Positions 1 through 9,640 are shown, counted from the stretch's first letter. The stretch: DNA of 64,000 nt from Ruegeria sp. R13_0 (GCF_017743995.1 NZ_JAGHRB010000008.1:62001-126000), one strand, 5' to 3'. Notes: generated by a model not told the origin, from the letters alone. Program-made: numbers and translations.

Positions 1-2
1 GT

Positions 3-1253
3 GGACAGCGGGCCAAGCTGGTGCCTGCACAAGCCATTGCAGAGATGCAGGAAGACGGCGCGGGTTTCGCCGGGTTTGCCACCTATCTGGATATGACCCC
101 CGCGCATCCCGACATGCTGGCGGTGCCTGACCCGTCCTCCGTGATCCAGCTGCCCTGGAAGCCCGAGGTCGCTTGGGTCGCAGGTAATTGCGTGATGGAG
201 GGGCAGGATGTTGCCCAAGCGCCCCGTAACGTGTTGCGCCGCCTGATCGACGAGGCCGCCGATATGGGCCTGCATGTCAAAACCGGGATCGAAGCCGAGT
301 TCTTCCTGCTGACCCGCGATGGCGAGCAGATCAGCGACCCGTTCGATACCGCGGAAAAACCCTGTTATGACCAGCAGGCTGTAATGCGCCGCTATGACGT
401 GGTGCGCGAGATCTGCGACTACATGTTGGACCTTGGCTGGGGCCCGTATCAGAACGACCACGAGGACGCCAATGGCCAGTTCGAGATGAACTGGGAATTC
501 GATGATGTTCTGAGAACCGCCGACAAGCATTCCTTCTTCAAGTTCATGACCAAATCCGTGGCCGAGAAGCATGGGCTGCGTGCAACCTTCATGCCCAAAC
601 CGGTCGAGGGGCTGACGGGCAATGGCTGCCACGCCCATATCTCGGTTTGGGACGCGCCGGGCGCGGATGCGAAGACCAACGTGTTTGCGGGCGAAGGCGA
701 CGGCCCGACCGGAGAGGTTGGGCTGGGCGAGCAAGGCAAGTATTTCCTCGGCGGCATCATGAAACATGCCAGCGCGCTGGCGGCGATCACCAACCCGACG
801 GTGAACAGCTACAAGCGCATCAACGCGCCGCGCACCATGTCAGGGGCCACATGGGCGCCCAACACGGTGACATGGACAGGAAACAACCGCACCCATATGG
901 TGCGCGTCCCCGGCCCGGGCCGGTTCGAACTGCGCCTGCCCGATGGGGCGGCGAACCCGTATCTGCTGCAGGCAGTAATCATCGCCGCCGGATTGTCGGG
1001 CATCCGCAACAAGGCTGATCCGGGACCGCGCTATGACATCGACATGTATGCCGATGGCCACACGGTCACCGACGCGCCCAAATTGCCGCTGAACATGCTG
1101 GATGGGTTGCGCGAATACGACAAGGACGCCGAGTTGAAAGAGATGATGGGGCAGGAGTTCTCCAGTGCTTTCCTGAAGATGAAGCATCAGGAGTGGAACT
1201 CGTTTGTATCCCACTTCTCGAACTGGGAAAAACAACATACACTGGACATCTGA
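3..1253 (+). CDS. glnT: Glutamine synthetase, GlnT type (5' end outside window)
   Basis: ATP-dependent ligation of ammonium to glutamate in the cytoplasm. The reading frame is open to the left edge and the upstream codons read GQRAKL, which belongs to the conserved N-terminal domain, so the true start lies before the window and about 20-30 residues are missing. The catalytic domain is visible: EAEFF (metal-binding Glu), NDHEDANGQFEMNW, the GNGCHAHIS ammonium/glutamate loop, NSYKRINAP and the FELRLPDGAANPYL segment, ending in ERQHTLDI-like residues. The family is usually near 435 residues. It ends at a bidirectional terminator facing the nitrate operon, whose final product, ammonium, is its substrate. 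The family is secure. Whether it makes glutamine or a related gamma-glutamyl compound cannot be read from sequence. Confidence 0.93.
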   Translation, partial: GQRAKLVPAQAIAEMQEDGAGFAGFATYLDMTPAHPDMLAVPDPSSVIQLPWKPEVAWVAGNCVMEGQDVAQAPRNVLRRLIDEAADMGLHVKTGIEAEFFLLTRDGEQISDPFDTAEKPCYDQQAVMRRYDVVREICDYMLDLGWGPYQNDHEDANGQFEMNWEFDDVLRTADKHSFFKFMTKSVAEKHGLRATFMPKPVEGLTGNGCHAHISVWDAPGADAKTNVFAGEGDGPTGEVGLGEQGKYFLGGIMKHASALAAITNPTVNSYKRINAPRTMSGATWAPNTVTWTGNNRTHMVRVPGPGRFELRLPDGAANPYLLQAVIIAAGLSGIRNKADPGPRYDIDMYADGHTVTDAPKLPLNMLDGLREYDKDAELKEMMGQEFSSAFLKMKHQEWNSFVSHFSNWEKQHTLDI

Positions 1254-1267
1254 GAGCAAAAAAGAGT

Positions 1268-1298
1268 CCGCAGCAAATGCTGCGGCCTCGGTCTTTTT
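1268..1298. terminator. Bidirectional intrinsic terminator between glnT and nasA
   Basis: A perfect 7-bp stem, CCGCAGC (1268-1274) and GCTGCGG (1279-1285), with a 4-base loop. It is followed on the plus strand by TCTTTTT and on the minus strand by ACTCTTTTTT. It lies between the convergent ends of glnT (1253) and nasA (1392), so it can stop transcription from both sides. Confidence 0.75.
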
Positions 1299-1391
1299 GG
1301 CCATGGCGCTAGAGCGCAGGACCACGCGCCAGATATGCTTTTCGTTGTGGAGAAATTGGCGGCCTTGCGGGACCCAGAATAGGTCCTGCGC

Positions 1392-4031
1392 CTAAGGTTC
1401 AACGTCTTGCAAGATCGGAACCGAATGCTTGGCAAGCAATCCTGACAGTTCCGGGCGGCATGATCCACAGTTCGTACCCGCTTGCAAGAGCCTGCCGATT
1501 TCATCGACATCACCGATGTTCTGGGTGCCGATGGCCCGGACGATCGTATTGAGTCCGACCCCGAAACAGGAGCAGACAATCGGCCCGCCATTCTCGACGC
1601 CGTTTGCGGATCGTCCGGACAGGAGCTGATGAGGTTCGGCATCGGGCAGGGTTGCAAGGTACTCCCTCATCAAGGTCGCAGGTTCCCGAGAGACAAAGAG
1701 AACGGCAAGAACGCGCGGACCGTCTGACAGGGCGATCCTGAACGACCCGCGCTTGGGGTCTTCGACCGATGTGGACAGGGCGTCAGGCAGTTGGAACCAA
1801 TCTCGGGCCGTTTCCTCCCAATCTGAAGGCATCTCATAGCCTGCCAGCTCTGTTCTGTAGCCCTTTTCGGTTTTCGCCGTTGCCCGATACTCTGCCGACG
1901 GTGACGGAGGTGTTGCGGAGACTGCAAAACCATACCAACCCGCTTTCATGGGGTGCAGGGACACTGCGGCGGCTTTGCTTTCGGGTTGGCCTGACACCGG
2001 GTCAGTAACGCTGGGTATCAATGCATCGACACGGGCCGAGGGCGCTGTTTCGCCTGTCCAGTGGATCGGCGCGAACACCTGCCCGGGCGCGACGACATCG
2101 GATGTCTTTAACCGGAAGATACATGCCCCGACCGTGCTTTTAACCTCGACCAAGCTTTCGGGGTCTAGCCCGAGACGATCTGCATCCTCCGGGTTAACCT
2201 CGATGAAAGGCTCAGCAAGGTGCGACGACAGGCGCGGTGACAGGCCAGTGCGGGTCATGGTGTGCCATTGGTCCCGTGTACGCCCGGTGTTCAATAGGAA
2301 GGGAAAGCGGTCGCAGGTCTTCGCCTCGGGCGGTCTGTGGCTGACCGGGATCAGGCGGGCTTTGCCATCACGGTGAAAGAACTGCCCGTCGCCAAAAAGC
2401 CTCCCTCCGGTGCCCTCAGGCGTGACTGGCCAGCGGGTTGGCTGAAGTTCAGCATAGTCGTCGCCCGACAGGTCCGAATATCCGGAGATGTCGAAATCGC
2501 GCCCAAAGGGTTTGGCTACCAACGACAGGGCAGCGTATTCGCGAAAAATCTGCGCAGGCGAGGTATAATCGAACGCCTCTTGCCATCCCATACGGCGGCC
2601 CACTTCGGCGAGAATATCCCAATCGGCCCGAGCATGGCCCGGAGGCGTCAGGACGGCGCGCTGGCGGCTGATCGTTCGGTCCGAATTGGTGACGGTGCCG
2701 CTTTTCTCGGCCCATCCAGCTGCGGGCAACACCACATCTGCGACGCGGGCGGTGTCTGTGTGTTCTGTCAGATCGCTGACAACCGTGAAGGGACAGGCTT
2801 TGATGGCGGCCTGCACCCGGTCGGCCTCGGGCATGGTGACTGCGGGGTTGGTATGGATCACCCAGAGGGCCTTGATCTGCCCCTTTTCGATCTCTCGAAA
2901 CAGGTCGACGGCTTTCAGCCCCGGTTTCTTGGGCATGGTTGGGGCAGCCCAGAACCGCTGAACCGCCGCGCGGTGGCTTTCGTTTTCAATATCCAGATGG
3001 CAGGCGAGCATATTGGCGAGGCCACCAACCTCTCTCCCGCCCATGGCGTTCGGCTGCCCGGTGACGGAGAACGGCCCCATGCCGGGTCGCCCGATCCGGC
3101 CCGCAGCCAAATGGCAATTCAAGATCGCGTTGACCTTGTCCGTCCCGCTGGAGGATTGATTGACACCTTGGCTGAAGATCGTGACCACGCGCTCGGTCCC
3201 GATCCACATGTCACAGAAAGCGTCGAGGTCTTTCTGGTCCAGACCCGTCGCCGCCGGGTTTTCCTTTTGCGCGGCGGCCAATGCGTCGGTGAACCCTGTA
3301 GTGTGACTCAGAAAACCCGCGTCGACCTTTCCGGCTTCGTGAATGCGGGCAAGCAAATGGTTGAACACAGCCACATCGCTGCCCGGTGCCAGAGGCAGGT
3401 GCAGATCCGCCTGATCGCAACTCGCCGTTCTGCGCGGGTCAATCACGACGATCCGGGTCCCGCGTGCCTGACGTGCAGCCATGAGCCGCTGGTAAAGAAC
3501 CGGATGGCACCAAGCTAGGTTCGAGCCGACAAGAACAACCAGATCGGCCTGATCCAGATCCTCATAGGTTCCGGGCACCGTATCCGTGCCAAAGGCGCGT
3601 TTGTGCCCGGCGACGGTGGACGCCATGCAGAGCCGCGAATTGGTGTCGATATTTGCCGATCCGATGAACCCTTTCATCAGCTTGTTGGCGACATAGTAGT
3701 CCTCGGTCAGCAACTGCCCCGAGACGTAGAAGGCAACACTGTCCGGCCCGTGCGCCTTGATCGCTGCCGAGAACCGATCCGCGACCAGTTGAAGGGCGTC
3801 ATCCCAGCCGACATCCTTACCAAACGCGCGAGGTGTCAGCAACCGGTGGTCCAAACCGATGGTCTCGCCCAAAGCCAAGCCCTTGGAACAGAGCCGGCCA
3901 TGATTGGCTGGGTGGTCCGGGTCACCGCGCACGGCCAGCCCTCCGGCCCCGTCGGGGCGCAGCAGGACGCCACAGCCGACCCCGCAATAAGCGCAGGTCG
4001 AGCGGATCTCGGGTAGGCCGGTACCGTCCAT
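1392..4031 (-). CDS. nasA: Assimilatory nitrate reductase catalytic subunit NasA
   Basis: Reduces nitrate to nitrite in the cytoplasm. The 879-residue protein begins with a [4Fe-4S] cluster motif (CAYCGVGCGVLL, residues about 13-24) and has no signal peptide, as expected for the assimilatory rather than periplasmic enzyme. The Mo-bisPGD oxidoreductase core follows, then the molydopterin-dinucleotide-binding domain from about residue 560. A C-terminal BFD-like [2Fe-2S] domain carries the cysteine pairs CSCFG and CGSC (about residues 820-860). The start overlaps the nirD stop by one base, so it is the last gene of the nrtA-nrtB-ATPase-nirB-nirD-nasA operon. No separate electron-transfer subunit is present in the window; the fused [2Fe-2S] domain probably takes electrons from a flavoprotein or ferredoxin. 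Confidence 0.95.
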   Translation of the reverse strand: MDGTGLPEIRSTCAYCGVGCGVLLRPDGAGGLAVRGDPDHPANHGRLCSKGLALGETIGLDHRLLTPRAFGKDVGWDDALQLVADRFSAAIKAHGPDSVAFYVSGQLLTEDYYVANKLMKGFIGSANIDTNSRLCMASTVAGHKRAFGTDTVPGTYEDLDQADLVVLVGSNLAWCHPVLYQRLMAARQARGTRIVVIDPRRTASCDQADLHLPLAPGSDVAVFNHLLARIHEAGKVDAGFLSHTTGFTDALAAAQKENPAATGLDQKDLDAFCDMWIGTERVVTIFSQGVNQSSSGTDKVNAILNCHLAAGRIGRPGMGPFSVTGQPNAMGGREVGGLANMLACHLDIENESHRAAVQRFWAAPTMPKKPGLKAVDLFREIEKGQIKALWVIHTNPAVTMPEADRVQAAIKACPFTVVSDLTEHTDTARVADVVLPAAGWAEKSGTVTNSDRTISRQRAVLTPPGHARADWDILAEVGRRMGWQEAFDYTSPAQIFREYAALSLVAKPFGRDFDISGYSDLSGDDYAELQPTRWPVTPEGTGGRLFGDGQFFHRDGKARLIPVSHRPPEAKTCDRFPFLLNTGRTRDQWHTMTRTGLSPRLSSHLAEPFIEVNPEDADRLGLDPESLVEVKSTVGACIFRLKTSDVVAPGQVFAPIHWTGETAPSARVDALIPSVTDPVSGQPESKAAAVSLHPMKAGWYGFAVSATPPSPSAEYRATAKTEKGYRTELAGYEMPSDWEETARDWFQLPDALSTSVEDPKRGSFRIALSDGPRVLAVLFVSREPATLMREYLATLPDAEPHQLLSGRSANGVENGGPIVCSCFGVGLNTIVRAIGTQNIGDVDEIGRLLQAGTNCGSCRPELSGLLAKHSVPILQDVEP

Positions 4032-4363
4032 CAGGCGGCGCTCCGATGGGCGACAGTGCTGGCATCCAGCAGGATGCGGCCGTCTTCAAGACGCACCGGA
4101 TAGGTGGTGATCTGCCCCTCGTCAGCACCCTGTGCCTGACCTGTGTTCAGGTCGAAGACCCAGTTGTGCAGAGGGCAGGTAACCGATTGCCCGTGCACGA
4201 TGCCCTCGGACAGTGGCCCGCCTTTGTGGGGGCAGCTGTTGGTGGCGGCGAAGACCTCGGCCTCGGCGGTGCGGAAGACCGCGATACAGCCGATATGCGT
4301 TTTCACCAAACGCGCGCCGCGCAGGGGGATGTCTTCGATATGTCCGATGTCGATCCAGCTCAT
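4031..4363 (-). CDS. nirD: Nitrite reductase small subunit NirD (Rieske)
   Basis: Small subunit of the assimilatory NAD(P)H nitrite reductase. The 110-residue product is a Rieske-type domain with CPH and CPLH motifs (NSCPHKGG and VTCPLHNW), i.e. the C-x-H / C-x2-H [2Fe-2S] pattern. I start it at ATG 4363, which gives MSWIDIG and the usual family length. An open frame continues upstream to 4552, but that part lies inside nirB and does not resemble NirD. The ATG overlaps the nirB stop by four bases (ATGA), which implies translational coupling. Confidence 0.93.
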   Translation of the reverse strand: MSWIDIGHIEDIPLRGARLVKTHIGCIAVFRTAEAEVFAATNSCPHKGGPLSEGIVHGQSVTCPLHNWVFDLNTGQAQGADEGQITTYPVRLEDGRILLDASTVAHRSAA

Positions 4364-6795
4364 TCCGCGGCCTCCAGTGTGAAATCTGCGATCGGCGCAT
4401 AGGTTTGCGCCTTTTCCTTGACGTGTTCCGCCCACGGATCCTTGCGATAGATGCTTTGGGACAGTTCGAACCGTGCGACCAGAGCGGCGCGATTCTCCCG
4501 GTCGTCCACGACCTGAGCCTTGACCCAGTCCATGCCCACCTTGTCTAGCCATTTATACAAACGGTCCAGATACTTGCCGCCTTCGCGATAGGCCTGCGTG
4601 ACGGCCATCACGACCTCGATCGCTTCGTCTTCAGTTGGAACCTGACACAGGAGCTCGGTCTCTTTGACGTACATACCGGCGGCCCCGCCGATGCTGATCT
4701 GGTACCCTGAGTCCACGCAGACCACACCGATATCCTTGCAGGTCGCCTCGGCGCAGTTGCGGGGGCACCCCGACACCGCCAGTTTCAGCTTGTGCGGAGT
4801 CCACGACCCCCACAGGATTTTCTCAAGCTTGATGCCGAGACCCGTGCTGTCTTGCGTGCCGAACCGGCAATGATCGGTGCCGACGCAGGTTTTGACCGTC
4901 CGCAGACCTTTGGAATAGGCATGCCCCGAGACCAGACCAGCCTGGTTCAGATCGGACCAGATGGCAGGCAGATCCTCGCCCTTCACGCCGAGAAGGTCGA
5001 TGCGTTGACCGCCCGTGACTTTCACCGTCGGCACATCGTATTTGTCTGCCGCATCCGCGATGGCGCGCAATTCTTCGGGGGTGGTGATGCCTCCCCACAT
5101 ACGCGGTACAACGCTAAAAGTGCCGTCCTTTTGGATGTTGGCGTGCTTGCGTTCGTTGACGAAGCGGCTTTGCGGGTCGTCCTGATATTCCAGAGGCCAG
5201 TCGGCCAGCAGGTAATAGTTGATCGCCGGACGGCAGACATGGCAGCCATTCGGCGTTGTCCAGCTTAGTTCTTGCCAAACGGCGGCCTGGCTTTTCAACT
5301 CCTGCCCTTTGATCAGTCGTCGCACATCCTCGTGAGTCAGGTCGGTGCAACCGCAGATCGGTTGCGCCGTTGGCATTTGAAACTCATCGCCCAGAGTGAC
5401 TTGCAACACCTGTTCGACCAACCCCGTGCATGTCCCGCAAGACGCGCTGGCCTTGGTGCTTGCACGCACGGCGCCCAGATCGCTGGCACCCGCGTTGATC
5501 GCCTCGACAATGTCACCTTTGCAAACGCCGTTGCAGCCGCAAATCTCCGCCTCAGGCGGCAATGCTGCAACGGCTGAAAGAGGGTCCGCGGTATCGCCCC
5601 CCTGATAGGCAGGCCCGAATATCAGCGTCTCGCGCATGTCTTCGATGCTGGTGCCGTCCTTGATCAGCCCGAAGAACCAACTGCTATCGGCAGTGTCGCC
5701 ATACATGACCGCGCCAACCAGACGATTCTCTTCGATGACCAGCCGCTTGTAGACCCCGCGCGCGGGGTCGCGGAACACGATATCCTCGCGCCCCGGCCCG
5801 TCTGCAAAATCGCCCGCGCTGAACAGATCGCAGCCGGTGACTTTCAACTTGGTCGAGAGGGTTTTCTGAACAAACGCAGCCTCTTCGCCTAACAGGGCCT
5901 GCGCGGCCACTTTCGCCTGATCGTACAGCGGCGCGACGAGGCCAAAGACCGCCCCGTCATGTTCGACACACTCGCCCACGGCAAAGACATCCCGGTCCGA
6001 GGTCAGCATCTGGTCATCCACATGGATGCCACGCCCGGTGGCCAGACCAGCCTCTTGCGCCAGAGCCGTGTTGGGGCGGATACCCACGGCCATGACCAGC
6101 AGGTCACAGGGCAGCTCGGTCCCGTCGTCCAGAAGCAAGGCGCGGACTTTGCCATCTTGCCCGAGGATTTCCTTGGAGTTCGCCTGCAGGCAAATCTTGA
6201 TGCCTTTGTCTTCCAGCGATTTCTTCAGCAGATAGCCTGCGGCTTCGTCCAGCTGGCGTTCCATCAGGTGGCCCATGATGTGCACGACGGTCACGTCGAC
6301 CCCATGCGCGGCCATACCTGCGGCGGCTTCAAGTCCCAGTAGGCCGCCGCCGATGACGACAACCTTGTTGCCCGAACCCATGCCCATCATCCGCTGGGTG
6401 TCTTCCAGATCACGATAGGCGATCACGCCGTCCAGATCATGACCGGGCAGAGGGATGATGAACGGATTTGACCCCGTCGCAACAATCAGCTTGTCGTAGG
6501 GCACATGTCCGTTGACCCCCTCAACCACCTTCATCTCGCGGTCGATCTTGGCCACCTGCTCGCCAAAGCGGCAGGAGATGCCGCGCTCGGCATACCAGGT
6601 GTCGTCATGGGTGACGATCTCTTCATACGTCTTCTCGCCCGACAGGACCGGGCTGAGCATGATGCGGTTGTAGTTCCCGCGCGGCTCGGAGTTGAACAGG
6701 GTGATGTCGAACGCATCCGGCGCGGCATCGGTCAGGTGTTCCAGCACCCGACCGGAGGCCATCCCTGCGCCAATGACAACAAGTCTTTGCTTCAT
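4360..6795 (-). CDS. nirB: Nitrite reductase [NAD(P)H] large subunit NirB
   Basis: Six-electron reduction of nitrite to ammonium in the cytoplasm. Visible domains, in order: FAD-binding Rossmann motif (VVIGAGMASG, residues 5-14), NAD(P)H-binding motif (VVIGGGLLGLEAA, near 145), a BFD-like [2Fe-2S] domain (ICGCNGVCKG and SCGTC, about 415-460), a second CGC segment, the nitrite/sulfite-reductase ferredoxin half-domain, and the siroheme/[4Fe-4S] cysteines in TCVGTDHC and SGCPRNC. Start chosen at ATG 6795 (MKQRLVVIG, 811 residues), just after the ATPase stop. An in-frame start at 6813 would overlap the upstream gene and add six unconserved residues. Siroheme synthesis genes are not in the window. 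Confidence 0.95.
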   Translation of the reverse strand: MKQRLVVIGAGMASGRVLEHLTDAAPDAFDITLFNSEPRGNYNRIMLSPVLSGEKTYEEIVTHDDTWYAERGISCRFGEQVAKIDREMKVVEGVNGHVPYDKLIVATGSNPFIIPLPGHDLDGVIAYRDLEDTQRMMGMGSGNKVVVIGGGLLGLEAAAGMAAHGVDVTVVHIMGHLMERQLDEAAGYLLKKSLEDKGIKICLQANSKEILGQDGKVRALLLDDGTELPCDLLVMAVGIRPNTALAQEAGLATGRGIHVDDQMLTSDRDVFAVGECVEHDGAVFGLVAPLYDQAKVAAQALLGEEAAFVQKTLSTKLKVTGCDLFSAGDFADGPGREDIVFRDPARGVYKRLVIEENRLVGAVMYGDTADSSWFFGLIKDGTSIEDMRETLIFGPAYQGGDTADPLSAVAALPPEAEICGCNGVCKGDIVEAINAGASDLGAVRASTKASASCGTCTGLVEQVLQVTLGDEFQMPTAQPICGCTDLTHEDVRRLIKGQELKSQAAVWQELSWTTPNGCHVCRPAINYYLLADWPLEYQDDPQSRFVNERKHANIQKDGTFSVVPRMWGGITTPEELRAIADAADKYDVPTVKVTGGQRIDLLGVKGEDLPAIWSDLNQAGLVSGHAYSKGLRTVKTCVGTDHCRFGTQDSTGLGIKLEKILWGSWTPHKLKLAVSGCPRNCAEATCKDIGVVCVDSGYQISIGGAAGMYVKETELLCQVPTEDEAIEVVMAVTQAYREGGKYLDRLYKWLDKVGMDWVKAQVVDDRENRAALVARFELSQSIYRKDPWAEHVKEKAQTYAPIADFTLEAAE

Positions 6796-6799
6796 AGTT

Positions 6800-8479
6800 T
6801 CACTCCGCTGCAATCGCCTTGGGGGCGGGTGTTTTGGGCTTGGCGCCGTGTTCGTATTCTTCGAGGAAATCGAGGACTTCCTGCCGGTAGGCGTAGTAAT
6901 CCGGGTGCTCCAAGAGGGCCTTGCGCGTGCGCGGGCGCGGCAGGTCGACCTTGGTGATCTTGCCGATGGTCGCTTGCGGGCCGTTGGTCATCATCACAAC
7001 GCGGTCGGCCAACAGGATCGCTTCATCCACGTCGTGGGTCACACAGATTGCGGTGACCTTGGTGCGGGACCAGACCTCCATCAGGACTTCCTGCAGCTCC
7101 CAGCGTGTGAGGCTGTCGAGCATTCCAAACGGTTCATCCAGCAACAGCAGTTTGGGAGACAAGGCAAAAGCGCGGGCGATGCCGACGCGTTGCTTCATAC
7201 CGTTCGAGAGGTCGGAGGCGGATTTGTCCATCGCATCGGCCAGTCCGACGCGTTCCAAATAGTACTCCACCACGTCCTGGCGTTCGGATATGCTGGCCTT
7301 GGGATAGACCTTGTCGACGCCAATCGCGACGTTTTCTTTGGCGCTGAGCCACGGGAACAGGTTTGGCGATTGGAACACCACCGCGCGTTCCGGGTCGGCC
7401 CCTTCGACGTGACGGCCATCCAACTTGATCGCGCCTTTCGAGATGTCGTTCAGACCCGCAGCCATAGTCAAAACCGTGGACTTGCCGCAGCCGGAATGGC
7501 CGATCAGCGAGATAAACTCTCCCTTGTCGATTTTCAGATCGAAATCCTCGACCACGGTCAGCGGACCTTTGGGCGTCGGATACACCTTGTGCAGCTGCGA
7601 GAAGTCGAGGAAGCGGTTCTCGATCATCCCCTTTTGCGCCTCGGCCACTGCCGTTGGAACGCCGTGGATTGGGGTGACATCCGGCAGGATACGAGAGCCT
7701 TCGACCTTGGCTTCGATCCCCACATCCATCAGGTACTTGGTGACGTCGGCGCGGAGGCGTTTGAAGGTCTCATCGTTGTTCATCGCACCCCGATCGCGTG
7801 GGCGCGGGATCGACACGCGGAATTCCTGCCCCAAAGTCCCATCGGGGTTCAGGGCAATGATACGGTCGGCCAGAATGATCGCCTCGTCGACATCGTTGGT
7901 GATTAGCACGCAGGTCTTTTTGTCGGCCTCCCAGATATGTTCGATCTCATCCGCCAGATTGGCACGTGTCAACGCGTCAAGCGCCGACAAAGGCTCATCC
8001 AGCAGCAGTACTTCGGGGTTCATCGACAAGGCACGCGCCACGTTGACTCGCTGGCGCATACCGCCGGACAGTTCTGCAGGGCGACGCGTTGCGGCGTGGC
8101 TGAGGCCCACCATCTTCACATAATGCGCGACCTTCTCGGCTTTCTCGGCCTTGCTGAGGCCGGGAAAGACAGTATCCACGGCCAGACCCACATTGCCGCT
8201 GACCGTCAGCCAGGGCATCAGCGAGTAGTTCTGGAAGATCACGCCCCGCTCCGGACCCGGCCCCTTGATCGGAGTACCTTTGAACGTGACCTCACCCTTG
8301 GTCGGCGTATCCAGCCCAGCCATCAAGTTTATAAGGGTCGTCTTGCCGGTGCCTGAGAAGCCGAGGATCACCAGAAACTCACCCTCTTCTACGTTAAGGT
8401 CGATACCTTTCAGCACATCGGTTCGTGCAGTGCCTTCTCCGAAGGACTTCGAGGCGTTTTTGAAGCTCAGAATGCTCAT
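6800..8479 (-). CDS. nrtD: Nitrate ABC transporter ATP-binding protein, two fused ATPase domains
   Basis: Powers nitrate import with NrtA and NrtB. The 559-residue protein is a tandem of two ABC ATPase domains. Domain 1 has Walker A GFSGTGKTT (40-48), signature LSGGM (137-141) and Walker B LLLDEP (about 158-163), but Asn195 where the switch histidine normally sits (ITND). Domain 2 has Walker A GHSGCGKST (327-335), signature LSNGM (424-428), Walker B LLLLDEP and a normal switch His482. The lost histidine of domain 1 and the altered signature of domain 2 fall in the same composite ATP site, so one site is probably regulatory. There is no NrtA-like C-terminal domain as in cyanobacterial NrtC. 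ATG 8479 is preceded by GGTGAG; a GTG at 8488 is also possible. Confidence 0.92.
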   Translation of the reverse strand: MSILSFKNASKSFGEGTARTDVLKGIDLNVEEGEFLVILGFSGTGKTTLINLMAGLDTPTKGEVTFKGTPIKGPGPERGVIFQNYSLMPWLTVSGNVGLAVDTVFPGLSKAEKAEKVAHYVKMVGLSHAATRRPAELSGGMRQRVNVARALSMNPEVLLLDEPLSALDALTRANLADEIEHIWEADKKTCVLITNDVDEAIILADRIIALNPDGTLGQEFRVSIPRPRDRGAMNNDETFKRLRADVTKYLMDVGIEAKVEGSRILPDVTPIHGVPTAVAEAQKGMIENRFLDFSQLHKVYPTPKGPLTVVEDFDLKIDKGEFISLIGHSGCGKSTVLTMAAGLNDISKGAIKLDGRHVEGADPERAVVFQSPNLFPWLSAKENVAIGVDKVYPKASISERQDVVEYYLERVGLADAMDKSASDLSNGMKQRVGIARAFALSPKLLLLDEPFGMLDSLTRWELQEVLMEVWSRTKVTAICVTHDVDEAILLADRVVMMTNGPQATIGKITKVDLPRPRTRKALLEHPDYYAYRQEVLDFLEEYEHGAKPKTPAPKAIAAE

Positions 8480-8484
8480 CGCGC

Positions 8485-9567
8485 TCACCGGTTGTTTGTG
8501 AAGGTGAAGAGGGATTGCAGCGCGTACATCACCCGGTCCAACAGGAAACCGATGATGCCGATGGTGAAGACTGCCACCATGATCTTGGCAAGCGAGCTGG
8601 ACGAGCCGTTCTGGAACTCATCCCAGACGAACTTACCCAAACCGGGGTTCTGCGCCAGCATTTCGGCGGCGATCAGAACCATCCAGCCGACGCCCAGCGA
8701 CAGGCGCAGGCCGGTGAAGATAAGTGGCAGCGCCGAGGGCAGAACCAGTTTTGTGATCTTGGTATAGGTGTTCATTTTCAACACCTTGGAGACATTCACT
8801 AAGTCCTTGTCGATGGAGGCTACACCCAGAGAGGTGTTGATCAGTGTGGGCCACAGCGAACAGAGTGTCACGGTGATGGCCGAGATCAGGAACGACTTCG
8901 CGAACCAGCCGTCATTTGTGACGTAAACGGCCGATACGATCATGGTGACGATCGGCAACCAGGCCAGCGGAGACACCGGTTTGAAGATCTGGATCAGCGG
9001 GTTCAGCGCGGCATTGGCTGTCGGGGACAGACCAGCAGCAATGCCAAGCGGCACGGCGACCACCGTCGCGATCAGAAAGCCGAAGAACACGGTTTTGATT
9101 GAGGTCCAGATTTGCTGGTAATACGAAGGCGCTCCGGTAAAGGCGACTTCCTTCACCTTTTCGGGCTGACCGGCATCAATGAACTTCTGATTGCGCTTTT
9201 CGACCATCGCTTCGAATTTGGCGCGCTTGGCGGCCTTGGCCTGCGCATCTGCGTTCAGGCTGACCATTTCGCTCCAGACCTGCGCAGGTCCGGGGACAGC
9301 ACCAAGCGAGGTCTGCACCTTGGGGGCCAGTGTGGCCCAGAGCAGCAGAAAGGCACAGATCGACAAAAGAGGAACGATCAGCAACCGCCAAATCTCGGTC
9401 ATCTGCGCGCGGGGATTGTCTCCGGCGGCGGCCTTAAGGACAGGCGTGGCCCAGCTAAGGCCCAACACCTGAAACCATTTGTCGGCTGCGTTGATGCGGG
9501 TGAAAAGGCGGGCGCGACGTTCCTCTCGGGCGGCGTCTGCGTTGAATTCGGGATCGACCGTTGTCAT
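8485..9567 (-). CDS. nrtB: Nitrate ABC transporter permease NrtB
   Basis: Inner-membrane channel subunit of the nitrate importer, 360 residues. A cytoplasmic N-terminal stretch of about 45 residues is followed by a first membrane segment (LLIVPLLSICAFLLLWATL), a long hydrophilic linker and then the conserved membrane bundle of the BPD/SsuC-type permease fold. The EAA-type coupling loop shows as INTSLGVASIDKDLVNVSKVL and GLRLSLGVGWMVLIAAEML. The polar linker (about residues 75-150) is longer than in the minimal family. It follows nrtA by 73 bases, a gap that contains a strong hairpin, and runs into the ATPase gene. Confidence 0.93.
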   Translation of the reverse strand: MTTVDPEFNADAAREERRARLFTRINAADKWFQVLGLSWATPVLKAAAGDNPRAQMTEIWRLLIVPLLSICAFLLLWATLAPKVQTSLGAVPGPAQVWSEMVSLNADAQAKAAKRAKFEAMVEKRNQKFIDAGQPEKVKEVAFTGAPSYYQQIWTSIKTVFFGFLIATVVAVPLGIAAGLSPTANAALNPLIQIFKPVSPLAWLPIVTMIVSAVYVTNDGWFAKSFLISAITVTLCSLWPTLINTSLGVASIDKDLVNVSKVLKMNTYTKITKLVLPSALPLIFTGLRLSLGVGWMVLIAAEMLAQNPGLGKFVWDEFQNGSSSSLAKIMVAVFTIGIIGFLLDRVMYALQSLFTFTNNR

Positions 9568-9603
9568 CTGATGTGTCCTTGCGATGGCGGGGCACTTTAA
9601 GGT

Positions 9604-9629
9604 CCGCGCCCGACGAGGGCCGGGCGCGG
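9604..9629 (-). other. Hairpin between nrtA and nrtB
   Basis: Perfect 9-bp GC-only inverted repeat: CCGCGCCCG (9604-9612) and CGGGCGCGG (9621-9629), loop of 8. On the transcribed strand it is followed by ACCTTAAAGT, not a U tract, so it is more likely a 3'-end stabiliser of the nrtA message than a terminator. Confidence 0.6.
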
Positions 9630-9640
9630 CGTTTGGGGAA

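Noticed and set aside
2337-3518. 393-residue plus-strand open frame inside nasA
   Set aside because: Shadow of the molybdopterin domain of nasA; no family features.
6692-7906. 404-residue plus-strand frame opposite nirB and the nitrate ATPase
   Set aside because: Antisense shadow spanning two well-supported genes.
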